A stretch of 64,000 nt of DNA from Selenomonadales bacterium (GTDB lineage Bacteria; Bacillota; Negativicutes; Selenomonadales; Selenomonadaceae): NCBI GenBank assembly GCA_900769615.1, contig CAAGHH010000020.1, positions 3,974 through 67,973 of the forward strand. The letters are read 5' to 3'. A program made the translations under genes and the position numbers. The notes below the pieces were generated by a model. That model had not been told where the DNA came from, did no database searches, and saw only the letters and a list, made by a program, of their open reading frames with translations. Below, in pieces: positions 42,639-51,761 of this stretch; within the stretch, counting starts at the first letter, position 1, and every line of letters begins with the position of its first letter.

Positions 42639-43904
42639 ATGGAAAAGTTGATTATACATGGGGGCAGGCGGCTTAATGGTCGGGTAAAAATAAGTGGCGC
42701 GAAGAACGCTGTATTGCCGATTATTGCAGCAACGCTTTTAGGACAGGAAGCACCAAGCCTGTTGGATGAGGTTCCGGCTCTAGAAGATGTGCATACTATT
42801 ACTGAGGTGCTAAAGAAGTTAGGCGTGAAGGCTGATTTTGACAGCAGCAAGCATCAGCTTCGAGTAGATAGCACCGTAATTGGCAGCTGTGAAGCACCGT
42901 ATGATCTGGTTCGCAAGATGCGTGCGTCATTTTTGATAATGGGACCACTATTAGCCCGTTGCGGGCAGGCGAAGATATCGCTTCCAGGCGGCTGTGCTAT
43001 CGGTACGCGACCGATAGATTTGCATCTTAAAGGATTTGAGGCGTTAGGGGCGCAGATACGAATTGGTCATGGCTTTATTGAGGCTGCTGCACCAGAAGGT
43101 TTGAAAGGTGCCAAGATATATCTTGACTTCCCTAGCGTTGGCGCAACGGAAAATATTATTATGGCAGCTTCAATGGCAGAAGGGCAGACGATATTAGAAA
43201 ATCCTGCTCAGGAGCCGGAAATCGTTGACTTAGCTAACTATCTCAATGTGATGGGGGCTAAGATTCGTGGCGCTGGAACGAATGTTATTAAAATTGACGG
43301 TGTATCCAAGCTGGTGGGTCGTGATTATACCATTATCCCTGACCGGATTGAAGCTGGAACCTATATGGTAGCAGCGGCTATGACGCAGGGAGATGTTTAT
43401 ATCGAAAATGCTATCAGTGAGCATTTAAAACCAGTAATTGCCAAGCTAAAGGAAGCTGGTGTTACTATTGAAGAGGATATTAGTGGTATACGGGTTTCCT
43501 GTGATAGGAGGACTCAGGCCGTCGATATAAAGACTATGCCATATCCGGGCTTTCCAACTGATATGCAGGCGCAGTTTATGGCGATGCTGGCTATATCAAC
43601 TGGTACTGGCATGGTTACTGAAACGGTATTTGAGAATCGCTTTATGCATGTCGATGAATTAAAGCGCATGGGAGCTAATATAAGAATTGACGGCAGAACC
43701 TCAGTCGTTGAAGGCGTGGAGCGTTTGACTGGCTGTCAGGTAAAGGCTACTGATTTGCGAGCTGGTGCGGCTATGGTATTGGCTGGTTTAGTAGCAGATG
43801 GCGAAACGCAAGTGGGTTATATTCATCACATTGACCGTGGGTATGACAATCTGGTAGATAAATTAGTAGGTCTTGGTGCAGATATCAGCCGGGTTGATCA
43901 ATAA
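42639..43904 (+). CDS. murA: UDP-N-acetylglucosamine 1-carboxyvinyltransferase
   Basis: This 421-residue enzyme transfers enolpyruvate from PEP to UDP-GlcNAc, the first committed step of peptidoglycan synthesis. Lys22 (ISGAKNAVLP) and the catalytic Cys119 (LPGGCAIGTRPIDLH) are present; Cys at this site means fosfomycin can bind. The C-terminal RAGAAMVLAGL and HHIDRGYDNL are typical. The ATG at 42639 follows AGGAGGAA. Confidence 0.96.
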   Translation: MEKLIIHGGRRLNGRVKISGAKNAVLPIIAATLLGQEAPSLLDEVPALEDVHTITEVLKKLGVKADFDSSKHQLRVDSTVIGSCEAPYDLVRKMRASFLIMGPLLARCGQAKISLPGGCAIGTRPIDLHLKGFEALGAQIRIGHGFIEAAAPEGLKGAKIYLDFPSVGATENIIMAASMAEGQTILENPAQEPEIVDLANYLNVMGAKIRGAGTNVIKIDGVSKLVGRDYTIIPDRIEAGTYMVAAAMTQGDVYIENAISEHLKPVIAKLKEAGVTIEEDISGIRVSCDRRTQAVDIKTMPYPGFPTDMQAQFMAMLAISTGTGMVTETVFENRFMHVDELKRMGANIRIDGRTSVVEGVERLTGCQVKATDLRAGAAMVLAGLVADGETQVGYIHHIDRGYDNLVDKLVGLGADISRVDQ

Positions 43905-43913
43905 AAGCAGTAT

Positions 43914-43949
43914 AAAAATAGTGCTGGCGTGTTGCTGGCACTATTTTTT
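43914..43949 (+). terminator. Terminator of murA
   Basis: AAAATAGTGC/GCACTATTTT hairpin with a T6 tail. Confidence 0.85.
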
Positions 43950-44042
43950 ATTGGTTAACTTGTTTTACTGGACAAATACTAAGCAATAATGCCAAAGAAA
44001 ATGATGGCACTTTTTAGAAAATTACTTCTTTAGGTTTACAGG

Positions 44043-44071
44043 TTGACAGTTATTTTTTATGGTGCTAAGAT
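44043..44071 (+). promoter_or_regulatory. Promoter of cstA
   Basis: TTGACA (44043-44048), 17 nt, TAAGAT (44066-44071). The start near 44078 leaves a leader of about 130 nt. Confidence 0.75.
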
Positions 44072-44077
44072 ACGCTT

Positions 44078-44187
44078 CATAAGAAAGCCCGATCGCAATG
44101 GCGCGGTCATAGCTGATTACTGCATTTTGTGTGCAGGGTTAAACAGTTAAATCCCGCCAGTGTTATGGGGCAGGATTTATTTTTTTA
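44078..44187 (+). promoter_or_regulatory. cstA leader with possible attenuator
   Basis: The leader contains hairpins GATCGC/GCGGTC (about 44091-44108) and CTGCA/TGCAG (about 44120-44135). A terminator-like hairpin follows: AAATCC..GCC (44149-44158) with GGC..GGATTT (44169-44178), then a T-rich run ending 12 nt before the Shine-Dalgarno. An intrinsic terminator inside the leader suggests transcription attenuation by an unknown signal. I could not match it to a known riboswitch. Confidence 0.5.
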
Positions 44188-44212
44188 TTATTTTTAGAAA
44201 GAAGGATTCATG

Positions 44213-45892
44213 ATGAATGGTTTAACACTTGTTGGACTGGCCATCGTTGTATTCGCTGCAGGTTACCTTGTTTATGGACGTTGGCTGACTAAAACCTGGG
44301 GAATCGACCCGACGGCGAAAACGCCAGCAGTTGAATTTGAAGATGGACAGGATTATGCGCCGGCTTCGCGCTTTACGGTATTTTCGCATCAGTTTTCATC
44401 GATAACTGGTGCAGGTCCAGTAACCGGACCGATTATTGCCGCTATGTTTGGCTGGCTGCCGGCACTCCTTTGGATTTTGATTGGTGGTGTATTCTTTGGT
44501 GCGGTTCAGGATTTTACCGCCCTTTATGCTTCCGTTAAAAACAAAGGCAAATCAATGGGGATGCTCATTGAGCAGTATGTAGGCAAGACTGGCCGCCGCC
44601 TGTTCCTGCTTTTCTGCTGGCTCTTTACGCTGCTGGTTTTAGCAGCATTTGCTGATATCATTGCTAATACGTTTAATGGCATGACGAAGGCCGGTACCCA
44701 GAATGTACCAGGCGCACAGGCTGCTTCGATATCAATGCTTTATATTTTTGTTGCTATGATTTTTGGTGAGTATATCCGTCGGTTTAAGCCGTCGGGCGCG
44801 GTTAAATTCTGTGTTGCGGTAGTATTGGTTATTGCTATGTTTGCTATCGGTATGCAGTTCCCGCTTTATTTTGATGCTCAGACCTGGCGTTATGTAACCT
44901 TTGGTTATTGCTTTATCGCGTCAGTCCTTCCAATGTGGCTTTTGATGGAACCGCGTGATTATCTGAGTGCATTCCTGCTCTTGGGTATGGTATTTGGCGG
45001 TGTCGTTGGTGTTCTGGTAGCTAATCCGACGATTAATATGCCGGCATTTGTTGGTTTTGAAGTAAATGGCAAACCGTTATTCCCGATTCTCTTTATTACT
45101 ATAGCTTGTGGTGCGGTTTCTGGTTTCCACAGTCTGGTATCTTCGGGAACTTCTTCTAAAGCTATCGCTAATGAAAAAGATATGCTGCCAGTTGGTTATG
45201 GCTCCATGTTAGTTGAGTGTATCCTGGGTGTTGTGGCACTGGTTATTGCTTGTGCAGCTGCATCTAATGGCGTTATGCCTAAGGGTACGCCATTCCAGAT
45301 TTTTGCTGGAGCAATCAGTGGTTTCTTCCAAATGTTTGGCCTGCCGGCTGGAGTTTCAGCTTGCATTATCACGATGTGTGTATCGGCACTGGCTATGACG
45401 ACAATTGACTCAGTAGCCCGTATCGGCCGAATGTCTTTTCAGGAATTGTTTACCCCGAGCGAAGGTGAGCAGGCAGGAAGCTTTGCCGCTCTTTGCATGA
45501 ATAAATATTTCTCAACGATTGTTACGTTGCTTTTGGCTTATTTCCTTTGCCTGGCAGGTTATATGAATATTTGGCCGCTTTTCGGTGCAGCTAACCAGCT
45601 TCTTTCGGCCTTGGTACTGATATCTTTGGCTGTTTTCCTGCGTACTACTGGACGCAAAGGCTGGATGCTCTACGTGCCAATGGTATTCATGTTCATTGTT
45701 ACGATGACAGCACTTGTTATGAGCGTAGTTGGCATTGTTGGCAAATTACAGGCAGGAAACTTTGTGTTAATGGTTGATGGTTTACAGCTGGTTATTGCAC
45801 TGGCACTTATGACCTTGGCTGTTTTGGTTGTAAAGCATTGTGGCAAGGAACTGGTTAGCGGCAAGGCTGAAATGCCGCAGGTTAGTGAATAA
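44213..45892 (+). CDS. cstA: Carbon starvation protein A (peptide/pyruvate transporter family)
   Basis: This roughly 559-residue membrane protein has about 16 helices and CstA-family motifs: ASRFTVFSHQFSSITGAGPVTGP cut here to its core (SSITGAGPVTGP), GGVFFGAVQDF, and GFHSLVSSGTSSKA. E. coli relatives import peptides (CstA) or pyruvate (BtsT). It is shorter than E. coli CstA. Two adjacent ATGs (44210, 44213) follow AGAAGGA; the second has better spacing. It is monocistronic, with its own promoter, structured leader and terminator. Confidence 0.92.
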   Translation: MNGLTLVGLAIVVFAAGYLVYGRWLTKTWGIDPTAKTPAVEFEDGQDYAPASRFTVFSHQFSSITGAGPVTGPIIAAMFGWLPALLWILIGGVFFGAVQDFTALYASVKNKGKSMGMLIEQYVGKTGRRLFLLFCWLFTLLVLAAFADIIANTFNGMTKAGTQNVPGAQAASISMLYIFVAMIFGEYIRRFKPSGAVKFCVAVVLVIAMFAIGMQFPLYFDAQTWRYVTFGYCFIASVLPMWLLMEPRDYLSAFLLLGMVFGGVVGVLVANPTINMPAFVGFEVNGKPLFPILFITIACGAVSGFHSLVSSGTSSKAIANEKDMLPVGYGSMLVECILGVVALVIACAAASNGVMPKGTPFQIFAGAISGFFQMFGLPAGVSACIITMCVSALAMTTIDSVARIGRMSFQELFTPSEGEQAGSFAALCMNKYFSTIVTLLLAYFLCLAGYMNIWPLFGAANQLLSALVLISLAVFLRTTGRKGWMLYVPMVFMFIVTMTALVMSVVGIVGKLQAGNFVLMVDGLQLVIALALMTLAVLVVKHCGKELVSGKAEMPQVSE

Positions 45893-45934
45893 AACCACCG
45901 GCTGAAACGTAAAAATAAATAACCTAAGTCAATC

Positions 45935-45968
45935 AGAGCATTTCTGTAGCGAGCAGAAATGCTCTTTT
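45935..45968 (+). terminator. Terminator of cstA
   Basis: AGAGCATTTCTG/CAGAAATGCTCT stem followed by TTTT. Confidence 0.85.
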
Positions 45969-45999
45969 CTGCTAAAGCCCTTTTCATAATGCTGGTATT

Positions 46000-46008
46000 C
46001 TGCTATAA
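46000..46008 (+). promoter_or_regulatory. Extended -10 promoter of tRNA-Arg
   Basis: TGCTATAAT ends 10 nt before the tRNA; the -35 is weak. Confidence 0.55.
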
Positions 46009-46018
46009 TTGTATTGTT

Positions 46019-46095
46019 GCGGTTGTAGCTCAGATGGATAGAGCGTCCGCCTCCTAAGCGGCAGGTCGTGAGTTCGACTCTCACCAATCGCACCA
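46019..46095 (+). tRNA. tRNA-Arg (anticodon CCU)
   Basis: A cloverleaf can be drawn: acceptor GCGGTTG/CAATCGC, D stem GCTC/GAGC, anticodon loop CTCCTAA (anticodon CCT, reading AGG), T stem GTGAG/CTCAC with TTCGACT loop, and an encoded CCA at 46093-46095. The length is 77 nt. Confidence 0.96.
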
Positions 46096-46107
46096 TTTAG
46101 CGCGTTT

Positions 46108-46141
46108 AATTCCCAAGAAAAATTTTCTTGGGAATTTTTTT
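46108..46141 (+). terminator. Terminator after tRNA-Arg
   Basis: A 14-bp perfect stem AATTCCCAAGAAAA with its complement is followed by T-rich sequence. Confidence 0.9.
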
Positions 46142-46254
46142 AGTTTGCGTTAATTTGACGAAAATTAAATACTTATGCTAAAGTAAATAACGTGTTGAGG
46201 TGCTGATAGTAAACAGCAAGCAGAATAAAGTTACATTATGAGAGGTGGATTGTT

Positions 46255-46848
46255 TTGTTAAAACGAGTATTCCTTTCGGCAGTGGTGATGTTCATCGTTG
46301 TATGTATGTGTTCAGTAGCGCTGGCAGCTACAATACAAGTAAAAAAGGGTTCACGGGGACCGGCCGTAAGACAGGTGCAGACTTTATTAATGGAGCGGGG
46401 TTATTTGAATGAAGCACCAGATGGAGTTTGTGGACCTAATACGGAAAAAGCAATAAAGACTTTTCAACAGGCAAATGGACTAACCATTGATGGTATTTGC
46501 GGTAATGAGACCTATAGAGTTTTAAATGGCGGAGCAGATTATGAACCGGCGGCTGGCAGCAGTGCTAACGGACAGGTTTTGTATATGTCGGCAACGGCCT
46601 ATAGTGCGCAGGATCCAGGAAATTCACCATATACAGCAACAGGAACGCTATTGCGGCATGGTGTAATAGCAGTTGACCCTGGAGTGATACCTTTGGGAAC
46701 CCATGTATTTATACCAGGGTATGGTGAAGCTGTAGCTGAAGATACGGGCGGTGCTATTCATGGCGATCACATTGATGTGGCTTTTGATACGCATAGTGAA
46801 GCCTTGGCTTTTGGGCGGCAGTATGTTGAAGTATATATAATGGAATGA
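46255..46848 (+). CDS. Exported cell-wall protein: peptidoglycan-binding and 3D domains
   Basis: This is a 197-residue secreted protein with a signal peptide (about 1-24), a PG_binding_1 domain (about 28-90: GSRGPAVRQVQTLLMERGYL, GVCGPNTEKAIKTFQ) and a C-terminal 3D domain (about 108-195). The 3D domain carries its aspartates in VDPGVIPLGT, AEDTGGAIHGDHIDVAFDT. Such domains occur in lytic transglycosylase-like wall hydrolases (YocH, YuiC). The start is TTG at 46255 after AGAGGTGG. Confidence 0.9.
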   Translation: MLKRVFLSAVVMFIVVCMCSVALAATIQVKKGSRGPAVRQVQTLLMERGYLNEAPDGVCGPNTEKAIKTFQQANGLTIDGICGNETYRVLNGGADYEPAAGSSANGQVLYMSATAYSAQDPGNSPYTATGTLLRHGVIAVDPGVIPLGTHVFIPGYGEAVAEDTGGAIHGDHIDVAFDTHSEALAFGRQYVEVYIME

Positions 46849-47011
46849 ATTGCATAAAATTACAGTTATTAGGTATAAGCGTGCAATTTTTTTGTCGATA
46901 GACAAATAGCAAATGTAATAAAAAACAATGCAAAAATGACTACTCTGGCGATAACGTCCATATTGAATATACAAGAATACAAAATAAATAACAGTTTTTT
47001 AAGAAAAACTG

Positions 47012-47040
47012 TTGACTAATGTAAATGTGTAACATATAAT
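47012..47040 (+). promoter_or_regulatory. Promoter of the liv operon
   Basis: TTGACT (47012-47017), 17 nt, TATAAT (47035-47040). A small hairpin GAATC/GATTC lies in the 5' UTR (about 47070-47086) just before the Shine-Dalgarno. The rest of the gap 46849-47011 is A+T-rich without a visible gene. Confidence 0.85.
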
Positions 47041-47101
47041 GGAAAACATCGTAAACGCGAAGAATTAAAAGAATCTTTGACGATTCAGAGGAGGAATTTA
47101 C

Positions 47102-48274
47102 ATGCATTTCAGTAAGAAAAGCTTGAAAATCATGAGTGTACTAGCTGGTACAATGCTCATGGGCAGTATTTTTGCTGGTTGTGGTGATGACGCGAAAAGC
47201 GACGAAATTAAAATTGGCGCTAACTTTGAATTAACGGGTAATGTTGCTAATTACGGCAGTGCTACGCTTGATGGTTTAAAATTGGCAATCAAGGAAGTAA
47301 ATGATGCTGGCGGTGTTAATGGCAAGAAGATTACTATTGTTGACGCTGATAACAAATCTGAAGCATCCGAGGCTGTTAATGCGGCTACGAAGCTGATTTC
47401 GGATGATAAGGTCAAGGTTGTAGTTGGTCCGGCGGTTACAGCTAATGTTATTGCTGAATCACAGGTAGCAACCGATGACAAGATTCCCGTGGTAGCACCG
47501 GATGCAACCAGCCCTGAGGTAACTGTTGAAAATGGTCAGGTAAAACCATACATCTTCCGCAGCTGCTTTATTGACCCGCAGCAGGGCACAGTAATGGCTA
47601 AGTTTGCTACGGAAAACCTCAAGGCTAAAACGGCTGTTATTTATGTAGACAACAGCACGGATTACTCTAAGAGCTTAGGTAAAGTATTTAAAGAGAAATT
47701 TGAGGCTGCTGGCGGTAAAGTCCTCGATCAGCAGGCATTCGTAGCGAAAGATCAGGATTTCAAAGCAACGCTAACGACGCTTAAAGCGGCTAATGCTGAT
47801 GTAATATTTGTTCCGGCTTATTATGAAGAAGTCGGTAAGATTGTAAAACAGGCACGTGAGCTAGGCATTACCTGCCCGATTCTAGGTACTGATGGCTGGG
47901 ATGATTCAAAGGTAGCGGATATCGCTGGCGCTGATGCTTTGAACAATACATTCTTCAGCACGCATTATTCAGATAAAGATGATTCGGTTAAGGGTTTTGT
48001 CGAAGCATTTAAACAGGAGTATGGTCACATGCCAAATGTGTTTGCGGCTTTAGGTTATGATGCTGGTAAGATGATTGTTGATGCTATTAAACGTGCTGGC
48101 AGTGATGATCCGGAAAAGATTCGTCAGGCACTGGAAGAAACCAAGGATCTGCAAGTTGGTACAGGCACAATTACGATGGATAAAAACCATAACCCGATTA
48201 AGCAGGCAGTTATTCTGGAAAATAAAAATGGTGACCGTGTAATGGTGGCCAAGATTATGCCGGATGCTGAATAA
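47102..48274 (+). CDS. livJ: Branched-chain amino acid ABC transporter, binding lipoprotein
   Basis: This is a 390-residue periplasmic-binding protein of the LivJ/LivK class. The lipobox FAGC (Cys27) anchors it to the membrane; the mature part starts with EIKIGANFELTGNVANYGSATLDG and contains the paired domains typical of type I binding proteins. With LivH, LivM, LivG and LivF it forms a high-affinity importer, probably for leucine, isoleucine and valine. The ATG follows AGAGGAGG. A GC-rich hairpin behind it may reduce read-through into the permease genes, giving excess binding protein. Confidence 0.92.
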   Translation: MHFSKKSLKIMSVLAGTMLMGSIFAGCGDDAKSDEIKIGANFELTGNVANYGSATLDGLKLAIKEVNDAGGVNGKKITIVDADNKSEASEAVNAATKLISDDKVKVVVGPAVTANVIAESQVATDDKIPVVAPDATSPEVTVENGQVKPYIFRSCFIDPQQGTVMAKFATENLKAKTAVIYVDNSTDYSKSLGKVFKEKFEAAGGKVLDQQAFVAKDQDFKATLTTLKAANADVIFVPAYYEEVGKIVKQARELGITCPILGTDGWDDSKVADIAGADALNNTFFSTHYSDKDDSVKGFVEAFKQEYGHMPNVFAALGYDAGKMIVDAIKRAGSDDPEKIRQALEETKDLQVGTGTITMDKNHNPIKQAVILENKNGDRVMVAKIMPDAE

Positions 48275-48297
48275 TTTGGTAGAATAAAGAAGCATAG

Positions 48298-48319
48298 GGC
48301 CGCAGCAATGCGGCCTTTT
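48298..48319 (+). terminator. Hairpin between livJ and livH (partial terminator)
   Basis: GGCCGCA/TGCGGCC stem with a TTTT tail. Confidence 0.6.
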
Positions 48320-48345
48320 CTACTTCCATATAGGGAGGATGTTTT

Positions 48346-49233
48346 ATGGAAATCACGCAGCAGATTTTGCAGCAGCTCATAAACGGTATATCACTAGGCA
48401 GCATATATGCACTGATTGCATTAGGATATACGATGATATACGGCATTATCAAGCTAATAAACTTCGCTCATGGCGATATTTATATGGTTGGTGCTTATAT
48501 TGGCTTTTTTGCTATAACGCAAGCCCATTTGTCAATAATTCCGGCGCTGATTATATCGTTTGCAGTTACTGGTATTTTAGGTATGATAGTCGAAAAGCTG
48601 GCCTATAAGCCGCTTCGTCATGCGCCGAGAATATCGGTGTTAATAACAGCGATTGGGGTATCATTTTTCTTAGAGTACACTAGTATGTATTTTGTATCAC
48701 CAACCCCGAGGACATTTCCAGCAATGTTTGGTGATGTAGCGGTAAATATTGGCGGTATAGTTATAAATGGTCAGCAAATGCTTATTTTAGGTATTACGGC
48801 AGTGCTGATGGTTATACTTACGTATATTGTTCAACGGACTAAGACTGGCAAAGCGATGCGGGCAGCTTCATTTGATACAGAGACGGCGCAGCTAATGGGA
48901 ATAGATTCTGACAGGATTATTTCTCTTACTTTTGGCATTGGTTCAGCCTTGGCTGCCGTAGCCGGCGTACTAGTAGGTGTTTATTACAATTCTATTGATC
49001 CATTGATGGGTATTATGCCAGGCTTGAAAGCCTTTGTCGCAGCAGTTCTTGGTGGCATTGGTATTTTGCCAGGTGCGGTAGTTGGTGGACTGATTTTGGG
49101 TATTGTTGAAGCATTGGTATCAGGCTTTATTTCATCGACATTCCGTGATGCTGCTGCCTTTGCGATTTTGATTTTGGTTCTTTTATTCAAGCCAACGGGT
49201 ATTTTTGGCAAGAATACGAAAGAAAAGGTATGA
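48346..49233 (+). CDS. livH: Branched-chain amino acid ABC transporter permease LivH
   Basis: This is a 295-residue inner-membrane permease with about eight helices. The family motifs are NGISLGSIYALIALGYTMIYGI near the N-terminus and GLKAFVAAVLGGIGILPGAVVGG near 225-247 (given in part), the coupling region for the ATPase. The ATG follows TAGGGAGG. The gene is followed by livM with a 19-nt gap. Confidence 0.94.
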   Translation: MEITQQILQQLINGISLGSIYALIALGYTMIYGIIKLINFAHGDIYMVGAYIGFFAITQAHLSIIPALIISFAVTGILGMIVEKLAYKPLRHAPRISVLITAIGVSFFLEYTSMYFVSPTPRTFPAMFGDVAVNIGGIVINGQQMLILGITAVLMVILTYIVQRTKTGKAMRAASFDTETAQLMGIDSDRIISLTFGIGSALAAVAGVLVGVYYNSIDPLMGIMPGLKAFVAAVLGGIGILPGAVVGGLILGIVEALVSGFISSTFRDAAAFAILILVLLFKPTGIFGKNTKEKV

Positions 49234-49252
49234 GGGGAGGCACAAGGATATT

Positions 49253-50203
49253 ATGAAATATTTACGTAAAAATGATTTCATCATGTTAGGCTTTGCCCTT
49301 GTGCTATTTGCAGTTCTGCAAGGTCTTATCACGGGAAGGGTATTAAGCTCTTTTTGGCAATTAAACTTATTAATAGTTGGCATTAATATCATAATGGCAG
49401 TAAGTCTTAACTTGATTAATGGTTATACGGGACAGTTTTCCCTAGGTCATGCTGGCTTTATGGCTGTAGGCGCCTATGTTGGTGTCGTGCTTACCGCTAA
49501 TTTTCATGCACCATTTGCAGCAGCACTGGTGGCTGGCGCCGTGGCGGCAGGTTTTTTAGGCTTCCTTATCGGTATACCAACGCTTAGATTGCGTGGCGAT
49601 TATTTAGCTATAGCGACACTGGGGTTAGGCGAAATCATCAGGATTGTCATTATGAATATCCAGTATGTTGGCGGTGCAGCCGGATTTAAGGGCATTCCGC
49701 ATCACACTACTTTTGCGTGGGTATTTTTCCTGACATTATTTGCGTTGTTTTTTATTAAAAACTTTGTTAATTCAACGCATGGCCGAGCATGTCTCGCTAT
49801 TCGTGAAAACGAAATAGCAGCTGAGTCCATGGGTATAAATACGACTAAATACAAAGTTATGGCCTTTACTATTGGGGCGGCTTTTGCAGGTATTGCAGGT
49901 GGCTTATTTGCCCATTCGTTCTATTTGATAAGTCCAAACTCATTTACGTTTATGCAATCGTTTAATTATCTTATCATGGTAGTTATGGGGGGGCTTGGCT
50001 CTATTACCGGATCCATTGCTGGTGCTTTTGTTGTAACGTTTATTTCAGCAGCACTTGCCAGCTGGCCGGAATTTCGCATGATTATTTATGCATTAGCACT
50101 TATTTTGCTGATGTTCTATCGTCCGCAGGGATTGTTTGGCTATATGGAAATTACCAATATGGGTATATTCCGTAAGCTATTCAAGAAAGGAGGCCGTGAC
50201 TGA
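49253..50203 (+). CDS. livM: Branched-chain amino acid ABC transporter permease LivM
   Basis: This is a 316-residue permease with the LivM motifs LINGYTGQFSLGHAGFMAVGA (residues about 45-65) and VVMGGLGSITGSIAGA (about 245-260). The ATG at 49253 follows AAGGA; an in-frame upstream start would overlap livH and add a strongly basic extension. Its stop overlaps the start of livG by one base. Confidence 0.93.
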   Translation: MKYLRKNDFIMLGFALVLFAVLQGLITGRVLSSFWQLNLLIVGINIIMAVSLNLINGYTGQFSLGHAGFMAVGAYVGVVLTANFHAPFAAALVAGAVAAGFLGFLIGIPTLRLRGDYLAIATLGLGEIIRIVIMNIQYVGGAAGFKGIPHHTTFAWVFFLTLFALFFIKNFVNSTHGRACLAIRENEIAAESMGINTTKYKVMAFTIGAAFAGIAGGLFAHSFYLISPNSFTFMQSFNYLIMVVMGGLGSITGSIAGAFVVTFISAALASWPEFRMIIYALALILLMFYRPQGLFGYMEITNMGIFRKLFKKGGRD

Positions 50204-50973
50204 TGGCAGAAGCACTATTAAAAGCAACTAACGTGTCAGAGGTATTTGGCGGCCTTAAAGCGGTTTCGGATTTTAATGTTCATATTGATCAAGGAGAACT
50301 GGTGGGGCTTATCGGACCTAATGGTGCGGGGAAAACAACGGCGTTTAATCTCTTTACTGGTGTATATCAGCCAACTACTGGCGATATTACGTTTAACGGC
50401 AAAAGTATTGTCGGTTTGAAGCCGTATGAAATAACACAGCGGGGAATAGCCCGCACCTTCCAGAATATTCGCTTGTTTTCAGAATTAACAGTGTTGGAAA
50501 ATGTCAAAATAGCATTTCACTTTCATGTAAAATATGGCCTTTTCGAGTCAGTGTTGCGCCTAGGCCGTTACTTTAAGGAAGAAGAACAAATTGAAGCGGA
50601 GAGCTTAAAATTATTAAAAATTTTCCATTTGGAGGATAAAGCGGGGGAACTAGCGAAGAACTTACCATACGGTGCGCAGCGGCGTTTGGAAATCGCCCGG
50701 GCCTTGGCGGCTAAACCGAAGCTTTTGCTGCTAGATGAACCGGCTGCCGGCATGAATCCGCAGGAAACAAAAGAGCTTATGAATATGATAACGTGGATTC
50801 GCAAGGAATTTGGTTTGACTATCCTGCTTATTGAGCACGATATGAGTTTGGTCATGGGAATTTGCGAACGAATATATGTATTAGAATATGGTTCGATTAT
50901 TGCTAGCGGAACGCCGGATGTCATCAAAAATGATCCGGAAGTTATCAGAGCTTATCTCGGTGGCGAAAGCTGA
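50203..50973 (+). CDS. livG: Branched-chain amino acid ABC transporter ATPase LivG
   Basis: This is a 256-residue ABC ATPase: Walker A GPNGAGKTT (about 37-45), a signature motif that reads PYGAQRRLEIARAL, Walker B LLLLDEPAAGMNP and the H-loop EHDMSLV. The YGAQRR form of the signature is typical of LivG. It begins in a one-base overlap with livM (TGATG), indicating translational coupling. Confidence 0.95.
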   Translation: MAEALLKATNVSEVFGGLKAVSDFNVHIDQGELVGLIGPNGAGKTTAFNLFTGVYQPTTGDITFNGKSIVGLKPYEITQRGIARTFQNIRLFSELTVLENVKIAFHFHVKYGLFESVLRLGRYFKEEEQIEAESLKLLKIFHLEDKAGELAKNLPYGAQRRLEIARALAAKPKLLLLDEPAAGMNPQETKELMNMITWIRKEFGLTILLIEHDMSLVMGICERIYVLEYGSIIASGTPDVIKNDPEVIRAYLGGES

Positions 50974-51011
50974 TAAGTTGGACCTTAATGCTTAAAAGAA
51001 GGCGGTTATTT

Positions 51012-51728
51012 ATGGCAGAACCTATGCTGAAAATTGATAATATAGATGTTTATTATGGTGCGATTCATGCCTTGAAAGGAATTAGTCTTACGGTAAATAA
51101 GGGTGAAATCGTTACGTTAATCGGTGCTAATGGGGCGGGAAAATCGACTGCCTTGAGGACAATTTCTGGTCTGTTGAAACCGAAAACTGGTAAAATAAGC
51201 TTTGAAGGGCAGGAAATTACTGGCGTCAAAGCGCACGAAATCGTCAAGCTGGGAATTTCGCAAGTGCCGGAGGGACGGCGCATATTCACTGAAATGACCG
51301 TAATGGAAAATCTTGATATGGGAGCTTTTACCCGCAAGGATAAAGACGGTATCAAGGAAGATTTAGCGCAGGTATTTAAGCGCTTTCCTAGGCTGGAGGA
51401 GCGCCGTGATCAGCTGGCAGGCACCCTTTCGGGCGGCGAGCAGCAGATGCTGGCTATGGGACGTGCGCTTATGAGCCGGCCGAACCTTTTGCTATTAGAT
51501 GAGCCATCAATGGGATTAGCACCATTGCTGATCAAAGAAATTTTCCATATTATTGAGGACATCAATAAAACAGGTACGACGGTGCTGCTGGTAGAACAAA
51601 ATGCCAATATGGCACTTTCGATAGCGAATAGAGCTTATGTATTAGAAACTGGCCGGATAACGCTGGCTGGTGATGCGAAAAAATTAGCTGCCAGTGAAGA
51701 TGTACGCAAAGCATATCTTGGCGGCTGA
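51012..51728 (+). CDS. livF: Branched-chain amino acid ABC transporter ATPase LivF
   Basis: This is a 238-residue ABC ATPase: Walker A GANGAGKST, signature LSGGEQQMLAMGRAL, Walker B LLLLDEPSMGLAP and H-loop replaced by the LivF-typical VEQNANMAL. The ATG at 51012 follows AAGAAGG; a start 24 nt upstream lacks a ribosome-binding site. Last transporter gene of the operon. Confidence 0.95.
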   Translation: MAEPMLKIDNIDVYYGAIHALKGISLTVNKGEIVTLIGANGAGKSTALRTISGLLKPKTGKISFEGQEITGVKAHEIVKLGISQVPEGRRIFTEMTVMENLDMGAFTRKDKDGIKEDLAQVFKRFPRLEERRDQLAGTLSGGEQQMLAMGRALMSRPNLLLLDEPSMGLAPLLIKEIFHIIEDINKTGTTVLLVEQNANMALSIANRAYVLETGRITLAGDAKKLAASEDVRKAYLGG

Positions 51729-51761
51729 TAAATTAGTTAATAGTTAAGAAAGGGTGATAAT

